Assembly: GCF_040054535.1 (NCBI RefSeq)
Contig: NC_090794.1
Location: 1,239,501-1,303,500, forward strand
Direction: 5' to 3'
DNA from: Antennarius striatus
Taxonomy: Eukaryota > Chordata > Actinopteri > Lophiiformes > Antennariidae
Length of the DNA: 64,000 bases
Part shown: piece after piece, positions 12,520 to 25,640 of the stretch
How positions within the stretch are numbered: position 1 is the stretch's first letter
Layout: every line of letters starts with the position of its first letter
The notes under the pieces: model-generated
Told to the model about the DNA's origin: nothing
Seen by the model: the letters and a program-made list of their open reading frames with translations, nothing else
Database searches by the model: none
Position numbers and translations under genes: made by a program

Positions 12520-13260
12520 TCCAGGTATAATCACATCTGTTCATTCTGTGTGGAAATCCTTTCTCCCAGTAAATGATTCATCGCAACCGATCAGACGGAA
12601 ATAGTTCACCTGATCAAGTCTGAACCGCGTGACCCATCGATGATGTCATCACTGTGGGACCAAGTCAGAGAATCACATGTGATCTGTTTTTAATCTAAGC
12701 AGCGAAAAAAGTTCAGTCCAATAAAACATTTTTAAACACTGACCGATGGGATGTTAATATACAAAATTTAATTAACAGATTTAAACCAGTTTGAATCTGG
12801 TTTCAGAACTGCGTGTAAATAGAACTTTAAACGCTTTGAACACTTTAAATATTTTTTTAAAACTCAAACACAAATATCCCGTTCACTGAAAACACCAGAA
12901 ATTTAAAAAAATTATAATTTAAAAAAAAATTCTAACCATTTGTCATTTAAGGAATTAAAAAAAAATTTTTTTGATGTAATATAAAATAAAGAAGAGAATA
13001 AACTCCTTGTAATTTAACTGCATTAAAATCTCATTTCAAATTAGATTTAATGATTTGATGAATAAAGTTTAATAATTAAAAACCGTATTCCTGCAACCAA
13101 TCATGAGTCTTATAATAATTATCAAAACGCTTTATCAGTTTAATTATTAAACACTATCAATTAAATATTTGAGTATTTGATAAATTGAATTTCAATTGTT
13201 CGAGTCGCCGTTTCAAATAAAAACAGTTCACATCTGTCATTTGAAGACAAATTAATTTCT
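12520..13260. other. AT-rich spacer between convergent snx3 and nr2e1
   Basis: About 740 bp of strongly AT-rich sequence between the convergent 3' ends of snx3 and nr2e1. I see no gene, RNA or long repeat. A reverse-strand TTTATT at 13262-13267 is a plausible nr2e1 polyadenylation signal, which would give nr2e1 a 3' UTR of roughly 670 nt. Confidence 0.5.
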
Positions 13261-13931
13261 CTTTTATTCTCCAGGTTACAACTCTAATTAGTCATAACTC
13301 CAAATATTTACAACAGAATAAAAGCATCACAGCCACAAAAACATTTTTCCAAGTGCTGAATTTTTTTTCTTTTCCCCCCCGGTGTTAGTTCTAAGTCCAC
13401 AAAGCCCACCTCCAACGCGACACACCGACACACACACAACAGACACCACTGGCACACAAACACCGCCCCCCCGCCCCCACCCCAAAAAGGTGAACTGGGT
13501 CGCCACCCCGTCTGCGTTCATACTGGTGCGTTTTGAATCCGGATTCGAATCCGGATCCGACGGAGGGAGAGGGGGCGTCGTCCTTTTCTCTATTTTTTTT
13601 GGTTTCCTCCGTCGGGATTGGTCGTCGAGCTCATTGGTCTCACAAAAAAAACAAAAACAAACAAAAAACACGTAGAATTCTTCGTCTGACGTGGGCGGGG
13701 CCTCTGTCGGGTCAGGTGATGTTTGAAGGGGAGGGGGGAGGGGCGTGGCTTCGGTATCGTACGGGCGGTTCTAGAATGAAGCTAACCCTCGACTAGCGCG
13801 GCTGTTAGCGGGGACACCGGGCAGGGCCGCGCTGCCGCCGCCGGTGACGTTTAAGCGTTCGGCAGGAAGTGGCCCCTGAGTGGGCGGGTCTCCGGGCCGG
13901 TCCGGGCCCCGCCCCCCCCAGCGGACAGACG

Positions 13932-16900
13932 TCATATATCGCTGGACTTGTACATGTCGGACAGCAGCCGGGTGATGGGAACGTTCCCGATGGTCTTCTT
14001 GAAGAACACCTCCTCGATGGTGGAGGGGCCCACCGAGCGCAGCGCCGGCAGGAGCAGGAGCAGCTTCCCGAAGCGACAGGGCTGGGTGGGGTACCTGAAA
14101 GACGCCAGCGGAGGGGGGGGGGGGGGGGGGCAGAGGCAAATGTGTGACAATCGGATGCTGATTTTGCACCTGGGAGCGATTACAGGAAGCTGTCGCCTCA
14201 TTAGCGCCGGCCGTCTGGCGGCCAGGAGTCACCTGCATGGGGGGGGGGGGGGGCTGGGAGCGGCGGGTGTTCATGAGGGTTCGGCTTACCTGGTGTGGAT
14301 GTAGCTGTTGAGGGTGAGCTGCGCCTCGTCCTGCAGGGCGGCGATGGCGCTGGCGTTCCTGAAGCTCCTCAGCTCCGTGTTGCCCTGCGTCGGAACTGCA
14401 AGGGAAAGGGGGCGGGGAAAGGGGCGGGGTTTGACTTTAAATAATCCAGGTGTTCATTTAAGCTCCAAAAATATCTAGTTCTTTTTTTTTTTTTTTTTAC
14501 TTCTCCAGGATTGAAGAAGCAGAAACAATTTTTAGCGGGAAAATCCTGGATTCCAGGGGGGCGGAGTCTCTGAAAACTGGAGAACCTTAAATTCTAAAGG
14601 CGATCCAGTTGATTTTTTTATTTTTTTTTAACCAATCAAACTGACCGGCTTTGAACGTGACGATGCATTTCAAGCAGGCGAACTCGGTGGCGTCCAGCCG
14701 CATCTGTCGGAACCGCGTCACCACCTCCTGCAGCGCCTGGATCTCCGACAGGATCTTGTTCATCCGCTGAGACTCGGTGTTTTCAGTGTTCATGCCTACC
14801 GACAAAAAAACCAAGACGGCGTCAATTTATGTTTCTTTAAAAAAAAATATATTTTTTTTTTTACGTCTGTGGGTCGTCACGCACCGGAAACGGCGAGCAG
14901 GGTGGAGGAATCCACGGGAATCGCCCACTGGGCGATGCCCAGAACAAATAGTTCCCTCCAGGCGTCCTCCAGCAGAATCAGCTGCACAGGGAGGGGGGAG
15001 ATCAACGTTAGCCTGGACGCCGTTTATGCTAATAACACACATTCTGATTGGTTGATTTATTTTAGGCCACGCCTCCTGATCCGGGTAAAGTTTGAACCTT
15101 TGGAGGAATTGATTTAAATTCATTTAAATATCAACGTTTTTTTTCCTGTTTGTGGATGAAAAATAAAAATTGTCAAATAGATTTTTATCACATAAAATTT
15201 GGGGGGCGGGGGGGGGGCACCCCAACCCTCCTCCAGGTTTCTATCTAACAACGCCCCTGGTGGTCAGTCGTGCGTAAAACACACTCCCTCCAGTTTTTGA
15301 CTTTTAAAACAATAAAGTGAAATAAACCCACGCTGGAATCTCAAAAGAGAGGGGGTGGGGGGGTCATTTCCGGATTCAAACCCCACCCCCCACCCCCACC
15401 CCCCACCCCCACCCCCCGGGGGTAAAACGTACCTGATCGGATAGAGGCAGCGTGGAGAAGGCGGGGACGCTTTTGGCCCACTTGATGCTCATGAACAGGA
15501 GACGCGCCGCGGACTCGCACACGGACTCCGTGGCCACCTCGTACAGGTACAGGGGGGTCCCGCTCACCTCGTGGGGGTACTGGAGGAACAGGAACCGTTT
15601 TAGAACCGGGAACCGGTGCGGGGGGGGGGGCAAATTCCAACAGCCAGACCTCTTGGTTTTGTAATTCTTAAAGTTGCTGCGTGGACCTGAAAGCTCCGAG
15701 GCGGATTTGGTTTCGTTAATTCGGAACAAGAATTTCAACTTCTGACCCGCAGGAGAAAAAACTAATCCGGTAATCTGAACTATAATCTGTAGCAGCAGAA
15801 ACACAGAAGATGACGAGCAACTGAGGGAAGTCTGGTTAATCTAGATTTTAAAAAATGACGATTTTTTTTTTTATATTGGGGTTGGGGGGGGGGGGGGTCG
15901 TACCTTTGGCGTGGGCTGCGCCAGCCCCACGATGGCCTGCCTCTCCGGGGTGGTGGCCACCGCGCTCATCTCCAGGTTGTGGGGCTCCAGCTGCGTGACG
16001 GTGGTGAAGAAGGGGGGGCCCGGCAGGGAGGAGGCCGGGAAATGGGCCGAGGAGCCGTTCACCTCTTTGTGGCCCCGGAAATACAGAGCGACCTGTTTGC
16101 GGATGGTGGACGTGCGGGGGCCCCTCTCGTGTTGAACTGCTGTGGAACCGGACAGGGGGGGGGGTATTTTTATTTTTTAATTCTGATCTAAACGTGTTAT
16201 CTTTTAAGTAACCCCCCCGTCTTCCCTCCTCCTCCTCCCCCCTCCCTCACCGTCTTTATTCATGTTCACTTCCAGGCATTTCTTCAGGCGACACGCACGG
16301 CACTGGTTCCGGTGGGTCTTGTCCACGGGACACCCCCCCTGCACGGAGAGGAAGACGGTTACAAGCCTGGATCTGTCATCCTAAACGCCTCTGATCCTGA
16401 TTTTCCTGGTGGTGGTGGGGGTGGGGGGGTCCAGGTGAGCTCCTCACCCTCGGGAGGATCTGGGCTCCCCCCCCCCCCGCCGCCACGCGTGGAGTCGCGC
16501 AGCGGCGGCGCGTTAGGTTGGATTACACCTGGCGGGATAACGGCGCGCTGTTTAATGCCAGAGGCATTACACAATTAGGCTCATCACGGGTGGGGGTGTG
16601 AGGGGGGGGGGGTCACAGGAGGGGGAACAAATGGAATCGGTGCGTAAAGACGCATCAGCAGGAAATAAAAACTCCAGAACAAAAACAGATGGAGAGAATT
16701 AAATCAGGATGAATGTCTTTTTATCACACCCAATGTGACGCATTGGGTTTAGGTGGGGGGGTGGGGGGGGGGCTCACCTGAGAGCCGGATTTACACACGT
16801 AGGTTCTGTTCCTGCGGATGCTCCGCTTGAAGAATCCCGAGCAGCCGTCACACGCGTAAACCCCGTAGTGCTTCCCTGAGCTGCGGTCGCCGCACACTTT

Positions 16901-19108
16901 ACACGGGATGTCCAGAATCCGACCTGAGGAAGGCCCAGAGGGGGGGGGGGGGGTCAGCAAGAAGAGGCGGAGTGCGTAAATAAAGACAAATTAAAGCTGT
17001 ATAATAATAATGAGTCACGATAGTTTCTAAAAGTGGCGAATAAATCATATTTTTCTGCTTTTTAAAAAAAAAAAATAGTTTACTAATTATTTTTTAAATC
17101 CCTGGGGGGGTTGGGGATTTTTTTTTTCTTCCAAATCAGTGGATACATCAGCCTGTGATGTAAATGTCGTGTTTTTGTCACGCAGCAGCAGCGGACCGTC
17201 CCTCCACCGAGCATGGGAATCCACGGCGCGCATTGGAAGAATAAAGTCCAGTGGGAAGCGTCATATCTGAGCTCTCTAAGACAATAGGCCCGGGGGAGGG
17301 GGGGGGGGCGCACAATGGAGACATTAGGGGAAAGTGTTAACTTAATGATTTTCCCCCATTGAAGCTCGTCTGACTGCCTGAATCTCGACAAGCTGCCAAC
17401 TCCCCCTCATAATGGGACTCGACAGCTGCTTTATCCCGCAGGTCTATAGGCCCCGGATTAGGGAGTGACACTGCGCCATGAGAATAAAGCACCAACTCGT
17501 TTCACCGACTCAAATGAAGTGGATGGAAATGGACCCCACCGCGGATGAGGAGGGAAAAAATCATTTTTTGTGCATTCACATCTATAGAAGTAGATTTTGA
17601 TGCATATGAGGGAGTCTCTCTGTTCCTAGTGGGGGGGGGGGTTTAGGGTGTGGGGGGAGACGAGCCCGTCTATGTAATTACACTGACGTTTTGCCACCTG
17701 CTCATTGATTCGCCAGTGACCCGTCAAAAAGGGTAGCATGGGAATCACCAGAGAGCCCAAAAACAATGACTTCAGGAGGGGAGGCGGAGGCCTTCGAGGC
17801 GCGGATGATGAAGCATCAGGAGGCCGCGATGTGGAGCTGCTACACGTGGAATTCACGTAAAATAGAAGGAAGCAACTTTCAGCTTGAAGTCGTCTCTTTA
17901 TAATGGGAGTAATGAAATAAAATCACTCCGCTGCACAATAAAATAGACCCTCCATCTGCGTGATTCGGAGCATCCAGAGTTCCTGTGGCTGAACGTTCAG
18001 ATCCAGTTTTTTAATTACACCAGATATTTATCACGCTCACCTTTTACGCACAACGAATGAACGCAAACAAACGTCAAAACCGCAGAACTGTGAGAGTCAA
18101 TAAATTTAAAAAATGACACAATTTTCTTGCAGAAGTGGGGGGGGGGGAGAATGTATTTAACTTCCCGCGGTGGGGGTCCAATTCGTCTCCATTGTCTGCA
18201 GTAATTGCTTGAAGATATGTGGCATATTCCATTAAGGTAATCACCATCAGGGCGCAGACCCGCTGAAAGCGCCGGAGATCCACGTCTGAGTCAGGATCTG
18301 TCCCGGCCACCCAGAAGGCTGACAGCGTTTATTCTGCTTCAAAACGTGCAGAAATTTACATGAAACAAAATAATAACCGGGATTTTGACCAGAAATTTTA
18401 AAAAAAATGAATTAAATTGACCAGAAACAAACCGACTGGGATTAAACGATTAAAGACGAGTTTATCCAAATGAACCAGGAGGCCGAAAAAAAATCTAATT
18501 TAATCCAAACCACAGGAAATATATTGTAAAATCAAATTTAAATAAAATATTCCTGATTAATTATATATTTTAATCCGTTCATGAATCTATGGAAAAGTTA
18601 ATAAAAAATAACTAAAAGTACAATAAACTAAAATAATATTTTTAGTGATTTATTTATTTCTAGAAACTTAAGATAAAAAATTATTGTTTTTGGTTCAAAC
18701 TTCTTTTGCTTTAAAGGCAACAGGTGGAATCAAACAGGACGAAAGAACTATTTTCTGCGCACGGATCCAAATTATTTATTGATTTTGGATCATTAAAAAA
18801 ATTTTTTTTTTTCTTTTTTAAATTCTGGCTTCATTTCCAGACACGAACACAAGTTTGGCTGCAGGATCGTGACGCACACCGGGAAGAGAAACCCGCTCCC
18901 TCCGGGTCCCCCGATCGGGTTTTTGGGGGGAGCGGTGAGAGATCTCTGATGACAGGAGCAGAACCGAGAAGATTTTATTTTCCTTTCCAGAAAAAAGTTG
19001 GAGGCGACTGATAGTAGAAGGAACCAGAGGAGCAGCGGAGCGACACTTACTGGATTTGACGGTGAGGATATCCAGGCAGCCACTTGTTGAGCCGGCGGGT
19101 TTGCTCAT
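13932..19108 (-). CDS. nr2e1: nuclear receptor NR2E1 (tailless/TLX)
   Basis: Nine coding exons on the minus strand: 19051..19108 (or 19084..19108), 16778..16923, 16251..16338, 15904..16139, 15433..15579, 14885..14981, 14646..14795, 14290..14395 and 13932..14094. With the short first exon the product is 385 residues, the human length; with the long one 396. The two-zinc-finger DNA-binding domain is intact: [14 protein letters not shown], then P-box [11 protein letters not shown], then [19 protein letters not shown]. The ligand-binding domain ends [20 protein letters not shown] with SSDI at the C-terminus. NR2E1 is an orphan receptor, mainly a repressor, that maintains neural and retinal progenitors and binds AAGTCA-type half sites. 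Intron 1 (about 2.1 kb) and the upstream desert hold candidate enhancers, as expected for a developmental regulator. Convergent with snx3. Confidence 0.95.
16924..19050 (-). promoter_or_regulatory. nr2e1: nr2e1 intron 1 with candidate enhancer blocks
   Basis: Two blocks stand out from the A/T- and G-tract background: about 17,150-17,560 and about 17,660-18,320. They have balanced composition, no coding frame, and a high density of factor-like cores: SOX-type ACAATGG at 17312 and CCATTGT at 18189, TAATTG homeobox cores, and a run near 18,185-18,245 that combines SOX, homeobox and TATTCC elements. I infer progenitor enhancers of nr2e1; conservation was not tested. Confidence 0.45.
19051..19108 (-). 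CDS. nr2e1: nr2e1 coding exon 1 with two in-phase donors
   Basis: The ATG at 19108 begins [10 protein letters not shown] donor at ACAA|GTGGCT (exon end 19084) joins to exon 2 to give STSRILDIPC, the mammalian arrangement. A second donor 33 nt further, TCCA|GTAAGTG (exon end 19051), matches the splice consensus much better and keeps phase, adding 11 residues ([11 protein letters not shown]) before RILDIPC. Both are possible, so the two isoforms are left open. Confidence 0.8.
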
Positions 19109-19144
19109 CGTGGAAACTTAATAGTAAAATAATGATGATAATAA

Positions 19145-19177
<33 letters not shown>

Positions 19178-19700
19178 GTTCAGGATGGAAGAAAAAGTCC
19201 TTTTCTTCTCCTTTCACTCAGAAAAAAAAATCAGAAAGAGAAAAAAAGGCGCAGCTTCCTTTAAATCTTCACCGGCGGAGCGGCTTCCACATCCCGGGTT
19301 CCCCTCCTGACAGCCCCCCGCGTCAAACCCCACGGCCGGACATCACATCACAGGGTCTCCGCCATCCGTCGGTGTCGCCTCCGTCTCACACGGACTCGGA
19401 ACCGAACCAGCAGCCGCCCTCCAGCCGGTGCGTAAAAGTTAGACGAACGGCGCCCCGGAGCGCGTCCGACGGCCAGAGGCGCGGGAAGGAGAAGGAGAGG
19501 AAGAGGAGAAATGAATTTTGGGAAATCGGTGACAGGTGAGAGCTTCTCCTCCGCGCCGAGACACGTTGTGACTTCGTGCTGCGCGTCCCTCCAACAAGCC
19601 GCGGTCACATTTATGAGAAGTGTCAGGGGGAGGTTGGAGGGTGGAGATCTCCACTTCCTTCATCCACTTGGCTTTCTACTCCAAACTCCAGCCTGACGTC
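19109..19700 (-). promoter_or_regulatory. nr2e1: nr2e1 5' UTR and promoter region
   Basis: Upstream of the ATG on the minus strand lie an (AAT)n tract at 19138-19171 and then a GC-rich interval (about 19,270-19,700), the likely start-site region. A (GT)n tract follows at 19711-19747. No TATA box is evident at a defensible position. Confidence 0.4.
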
Positions 19701-19708
19701 ACAGGCGG

Positions 19709-19751
<43 letters not shown>

Positions 19752-20379
19752 TGATGATATGGAGTGCCTTGCTCATGGATCAAGAGGCATTTCCAACACA
19801 AACAACACACACACGTCATGTTGCGTGGACGTTTCCACGTTAGTTAGTTTTGTTTTTTTTAACTTGTGGACTTTTTTCACGGAACCGGATGTCTGGGCTG
19901 ACGGAGGGGCACAAATTTATTCCTCGTGACGTCATACGTTTCATTTCCTGCACAAAATCATTCGTTTTTGTTTTTTACACCAGAGCCTTTAACCGACCTG
20001 TGACGTAACGCACCGGTTTTTACCGAGTATCGTGACGTCAGAGATGAAGATTTAACGGTTCTTTTTGTTATTAGTTGCACATTTTCACACATCATCACTA
20101 CTCTTCATCACTACTCTTCATCACCTCCTCCTCCTCCTCCCCACCTGTTGCGGCTCTTTTCCAACGATTTAAATAAATCTGTGCGTCTTAAACTCGATTT
20201 TCGACTCCTATCAGCGGATTGATCGACTTTTTCTGCTCATTAAAATGAATCCCAACAAAATAATTTTCATCCTCACAAACATTAAAAGTCGAGCTAAATA
20301 AATTCAATAAATTCTGATTGGTTGACCTTCATCACGTCAACAAAAACACAACCCAACCAACTTTAATTATAAAAATACA

Positions 20380-20410
<31 letters not shown>

Positions 20411-20957
20411 TATTAATTTTAATATAATAATCAATATTATTATCATCAATATTATTATCATCATTATTATTAAAGCAGGTTGACCCGCGGGAACGCGCCT
20501 CCATCGATTTCCGTGGGCCATCCGGTGCCCGTGCACGCGCACCGACACCCTGACCTTGACAGCTCGCTGCGCTTTCGCGGCGCAACAACTCCCAAGAAAT
20601 CCATATTCTGTTTTTAATTGTGTTGATTCCCACGGTGCGTGGGGGGGCCACACGGCCCTCAGAGTGTCGATTTAAGCGGACAGGGGCCGCGCGGAGAGGA
20701 GCAGTTTAATTGCAATCAGGCAATTGTTGTCTTTCAACCTGGACAGGAGTGGACGTGGGTTTTTTCCTGCTGGGTTGGGGTGGGGGAGGGGGGCACAGAA
20801 GAGACTGTTTTTAAAAACAGGAGTGGGTGGGGGGCATCTTCAAAGGAAGCTTTTTAATGATTTAATGTCTGATTTTTAGGGTTCGTTAATGAAATCTAGT
20901 GGAAATTCTCACACATCAAGAAGAGTTGTTGTTTTTTCCTCCAAAAGCGAGCGCACT

Positions 20958-20958
<1 letters not shown>

Positions 20959-21017
<59 letters not shown>
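20959..21017. repeat. (GT)n microsatellite upstream of nr2e1
   Basis: About 29 GT units. Similar shorter tracts lie at 19711-19747 and 29001-29044. Confidence 0.97.
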
Positions 21018-21018
<1 letters not shown>

Positions 21019-22019
21019 CTGCCGGGGGTGGGAGAATGGTGAACCTAATCTCCTTAACTCATCCTAATCCGCGTCATTGAATGATAGCCTTTACACAAAT
21101 ATCACATCAGGCCGCCGCGTCTTTCTCTCCGGCCGCTTTAGAGACTCTCCGCTGCTCCAGCAGTCAATGAAGCCGCGGTCAATGAAGCCGCGACAACAAA
21201 GCGCAGAGGATTGTGTATCTGTTCTATTTTTTAGGGTGGGGGGGTAAAATGGGGTCTTATAAGGGGTAGATTTCAGATTTCAGGAACGATTACGTGTGAG
21301 TTCTGGACGTCCTGACGTCACCGGTCACGTTTAGGAGGAGCCACAAATGAACTTAAAAGAAAAAAAAAATTAATTAATTAACTCAAAAAACTTTGATTTG
21401 TGCTGTTTTGTTTGTTTGTTTGTTTGTTTGTTTGCGTCATCACACCAACCGGAGTCAACTCTTTTACGCGCAAGCAGGGCGCGTGCGTCCACGTGAACCA
21501 ATCAGGAGAAGTCACATGAGTGGATAACGAGGAGGGGGGCGTGGCTGAGGATTCCACGGGCACGCGGGTGACGGTGAACCGCGGGATCCGCGGATCGGGA
21601 ACGCGCGTGGGTTTCAGCACCTCGGACAGCTCGAAAAGCTCACCTGTGCGCGCGCTCCCGCTACCAGATAGTTTCAAATGAGTTCTGCCGTCCGGCCCCC
21701 GTGACGTCACGTCACGTGACGTCGCCCTGGACCGGGTGTGGATCCAGACTCCTGTGATCCAGGACTTACTCTGATCCCTTCCGTCAGGACGCGCCGCGGG
21801 AATTCAGCCAATCAGGATCGAGTCTGTTCTCCCACGTGAGCGGAGAGGAACCCGGATGTCGGTGGGGTTCGATCGGAACCGGAATCAGTCGGATCCATGC
21901 GACAGAATGACGTCACGATCCGGTTTGAGTGACTGACGGTTCACATTGGATTCGGATTCAAGACGGATTCCAGTTTGAAGTTTTGTGACTTAAAGGGACA
22001 GAAATCACATTTTTGATTT

Positions 22020-22275
22020 ATAATAAACGTTAATCTGATAATTTAACTTTTTTTAAACGTTAATTTATTAATTTAACTTTTATTAAACCTTAATCTGATC
22101 ATTTAATTTTTATTAAACGTTAACCCGATAATTTAACTTTTATTAAACGTTAATCTGATAATTTAACTTTTATTTTAATCTGATAATATAACTTTTTTAA
22201 ACTGTAATCTGATAATTTAACTTTTATTAAACGTTAATCCGATAATTTAACTTTTATTAAACGTTAATCTGATGT
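22020..22275. repeat. AT-rich minisatellite, about 30-bp unit
   Basis: About eight imperfect direct copies of a unit containing CTGATAATTTAACTTTTATT then AAACGTTAAT. Copies vary in length and by substitutions. No coding frame runs through it. Confidence 0.8.
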
Positions 22276-22499
22276 TTTATTCGACTTTAAAAGTTCAAAA
22301 AGACGAAATTTTAAAGAAAAACTTCAGAAAATTGTGATTTAACTTTCAAAATTTCGCGTCGAATCCCCAGAAAACCGACCTGACGTCCAGGACGACGGGG
22401 CCCTCCCTGGTCTCCGGTCTCACCCCCTCGCCGGTCTCACCCCCGCCTCACCCTCGCGGGGCCGATCGGCCCCCAGGACCCGAACCCGGAGCCCCGGGA

Positions 22500-22830
22500 G
22501 TCGGTGCCGCCGGACGCTCTGACAAATCTATTTGGGGCAAATTGTCAGTGAGAAACTTCCGCTCGAACTGCCCGGGACAAAACCGGCTGTTGGGGAGAGC
22601 AAATCCCGCTGCATGAGGGAGGGGGGGACAATGGGGGGCCAACGTGTTGATGTGCGGCCGGTGGCTGGGGAGGGACAATGGGCGGATTAGTCCGTCCTCT
22701 GGCTGACTGATTGGAGATGGCTCCTCTCAGCCTCTCGCCGTGGGGAGTCCCATTGTCCCGCCGCTGATTCCCACTTCTCACAAACTCCAAACAAAAGTCA
22801 ATCTCTCTCCAGAGGGGGGGGTGGTGGTGG
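22500..22830. promoter_or_regulatory. SOX-motif-rich candidate enhancer
   Basis: A 330-bp block with three SOX-type heptamers within 130 bp: ACAATGG at 22628 and 22675, and its complement CCATTGT at 22750, plus an ATTGTC core near 22541. It lies about 3.5 kb upstream of nr2e1. SOX2 is a known activator of Nr2e1 in neural stem cells; function at this site is inferred. Confidence 0.4.
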
Positions 22831-24399
22831 TGGGGGGGTGAGGTGGTGGTGGCATGGGGGGGGGCATGCACCCGTGTTTCAGTCGAGGGGAAAGTGACTC
22901 AAAAAAGTGATTTGTGGGAGACGGCTGACTCTTCCAGTCTTCGGCATGGCGGTGGGGGGGCCGTGTTGGGGGGGGGGGGGGGCCGGGGCACCTGTTGGAG
23001 GCTTAAGGAGGGTCATTAATATTAAAATATACAGAGATGCCATCAGGGGCCGGTCTGAAATCGGCCTGATGTGGCCCCTGAAGGGACGTCTCTCTCCCCT
23101 CTAAAGACTCCTTAACCAATCATGACAGCCGGGGGATCGACCCCCCCACAAAGACCCTCAGCCGGGTTCCAGGGGCAACAGGTTGTTGGTTCAGATGAAG
23201 GTTCAGAACCGCATCCACCAGAACCAGAAGACAAGCTGCTGTTTGATTGAATGATTGATTGATCGATTGATTGCTTGATCGATTGACCAGTTGGTTGATT
23301 GACTGCTATGTTTAGACTCTTATTTGTTTGTTTTACAAAAAATACCACGGATCAAAACTTGCAGAAAAACACATGGAACAAACAAACAAACACATAAACA
23401 TGTTGATCACATGACCTCTTCCAGTCTCATTGATGACAATAATAACAATAATAACAATAACAACAATAATAACAATAATAATAATAATAATTGTCTGAAC
23501 CAAAGTCAGCAGCTCAAATTTTTTATTCAATTTCAATCTCTAATCTCCATTTAAGTTTATTTAAATGTCATTACTACTCTAAATACTAAAGTAATCTGAT
23601 TACTACTCTAAAAATACTAAAGTAATCTCATTACTACTCCAAAAATAAAAATCACATTCACGTGGTTTCTCTAGATTAACGTCTGTCCACCACAAAGCTC
23701 ATAAATCATGTTACTGTACAATAAGTCAGAGTAAGAACATGTAATCATATTAAAATATGTACATATGGTTACAATATCTACTGTTAAGCATCACTTGTGA
23801 GTCACATGATTGTTTTAATCCAGATTAGTTCACGGTAAACTTTAATCCTGATAATTTAATGCTTGAGGAGAGTAAGAATCTCTCCACCAGTTTAAGATCA
23901 TCAACAACAACAGTCAGAGTCACGGTTGTTGATCCATTGTAGCTAATGTAGCATGTAGCACGTATCTTACCTTTAGAAGGAAGAGGAGGTGCTGCTCAGC
24001 GGTGGTTGTGGCAGGAAGGGGAACTGCAGGACAACAGGTGGTGAAGCACGTCTGTTTGTACGTTGATTAGTTGTTTTCCACATTTGTCTTCTATTGCCGC
24101 TGCGTTCCTTGGACCGGGGGTCATGGGATTCTGAGCCAATCAGGACGCAGGACACCCAGAACATTGCTTACATCACAACAACACCTGTGAAGTAAACAAA
24201 GCACATCATGTAAACGATTTCCAAAAATACTCGGATTTCAGTCAGGATGAATATAAAACAGTTTCTGATGTGACTCCCAGCGACCAATGGGAAGATGAAA
24301 AGAGAGCTGGACACGCCTCCTCATATCTGATTGGTAGATGTGTTTTCAGCACTTTTGTGTTTTTGTTTACAGAGAAATTAAATTTGAATTAATCTGACA

Positions 24400-24722
24400 T
24401 CAGGAAACAAATACAAACAACAACAAGACAAATACAAACAACAACAAAAAATGGAAACAACAACATCCATTAACAAGATAAATACAAACAAAAAGAACAC
24501 GAATACATAAAAACAACAATAAGAAATACAAACAACAAGAAGACAAATACAAACAACAACAAAAAATGGAAACAACAACATCCATTAACAAGATAAATAC
24601 AAACAACAAGACAAATACAAACAACAAGAAGACAAATACATAAAAACAACAAGAAATACAAACAACAAGAAGACAAATACAAACAACAAATACAAACAAC
24701 AACAAATACAAGACAAATACAA
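24400..24722. repeat. (ACAAATACAAACAACAAGA) minisatellite
   Basis: About 320 bp of AC/AA-rich direct repeats built on AAATACAAACAACAA, with an internal duplicated segment containing ACATCCATTAACAAG. The long Val/Cys/Phe reading frames on the minus strand are artefacts of this composition. Confidence 0.85.
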
Positions 24723-25059
24723 ACAGACTTTATAACATTTTAGAACTTTCAGAATAAAAACGCTTTTGTCAAATATCTCAGTTTAATCCGTCCTCTCCTG
24801 CTGAACAAACAAAGGTAAAGCTGTAAACACGTTTACACGCCGTTTGATTTTAGTTACTTGTAAACATTTAATTGAATATTACAACTCATCCACATAAAAC
24901 CAGATTTGTCGTCTGTTTTGTCACAAACCCAACATTAACTTAATAACCTCTCCATATCCTGATATTCCCGTATTTTCCCATCCTCAAATTCCCTCGAAGT
25001 TTCAGATGCTCACAATACCCAGATGCTGCCCCCCCCCGCCCCCCAAAGTCCCACCTCCA

Positions 25060-25640
25060 CCCAGAGCTATCATTCATAACCTTTCTGTGGAGCTGGGAGT
25101 GAAAGAGGTGGGATAAGGAGGTGGGGGGGGGCAGCGGAGAGCAACATGGCAGCTTATTTAGAAGCCTTCCTTTATTGGAACATGTGCAGGCAGTTCAGCC
25201 ACAAAGGCCTTAAATAGGATATTTTCTGTTCCTATACTTGTTTCTCCTTTCAAGTGCCGAGGCGAAAAAAAAGTAAGTTTACAACTCCCTCCTCAAAGGG
25301 GGGGCTCTTCACTCTCAGGTTGCGGGGACCTGAGTGACCTGGGAAAGTTAATTAGGAGGCGAACAAAGAGCGAGCCGGAGCAGAATGCCGAGCCCCCCCT
25401 CCAGCCAGAGATGTCATCCATTAATTAGGAAAATCTTTAAGGTGGCCGTATTGAATTTACAGAAAGCCCTGCGGTTGGCGGGCAACAGTTTTTTGATCAG
25501 GCCCTGACTCAGACAATGGCTTTCTGGGGGTTAAAGAAGAAGAAGAAGAAGGGAGGAGATTGGTGCTGGTGGTGGGGGTGGGATGGGGGGGGGGACGTAT
25601 GGGGTTTTGCGGCGCAGTACAGTTTAATGGCGAGGGTAAG
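25060..25640. promoter_or_regulatory. candidate enhancer block upstream of nr2e1
   Basis: Non-repetitive sequence with two TTAATTAGG homeobox-type cores (near 25,350 and 25,420), a SOX-type ACAATGG at 25513 and an AT-rich AAATAGGATATTTTC element near 25,210. No coding frame with splice sites is apparent. Regulatory role inferred only. Confidence 0.35.

Noticed and set aside
24378-24711. Hydrophobic Val/Phe/Cys open frames suggesting membrane proteins
   Set aside because: Artefact of the ACAAATACAAACAACAA minisatellite read in reverse.
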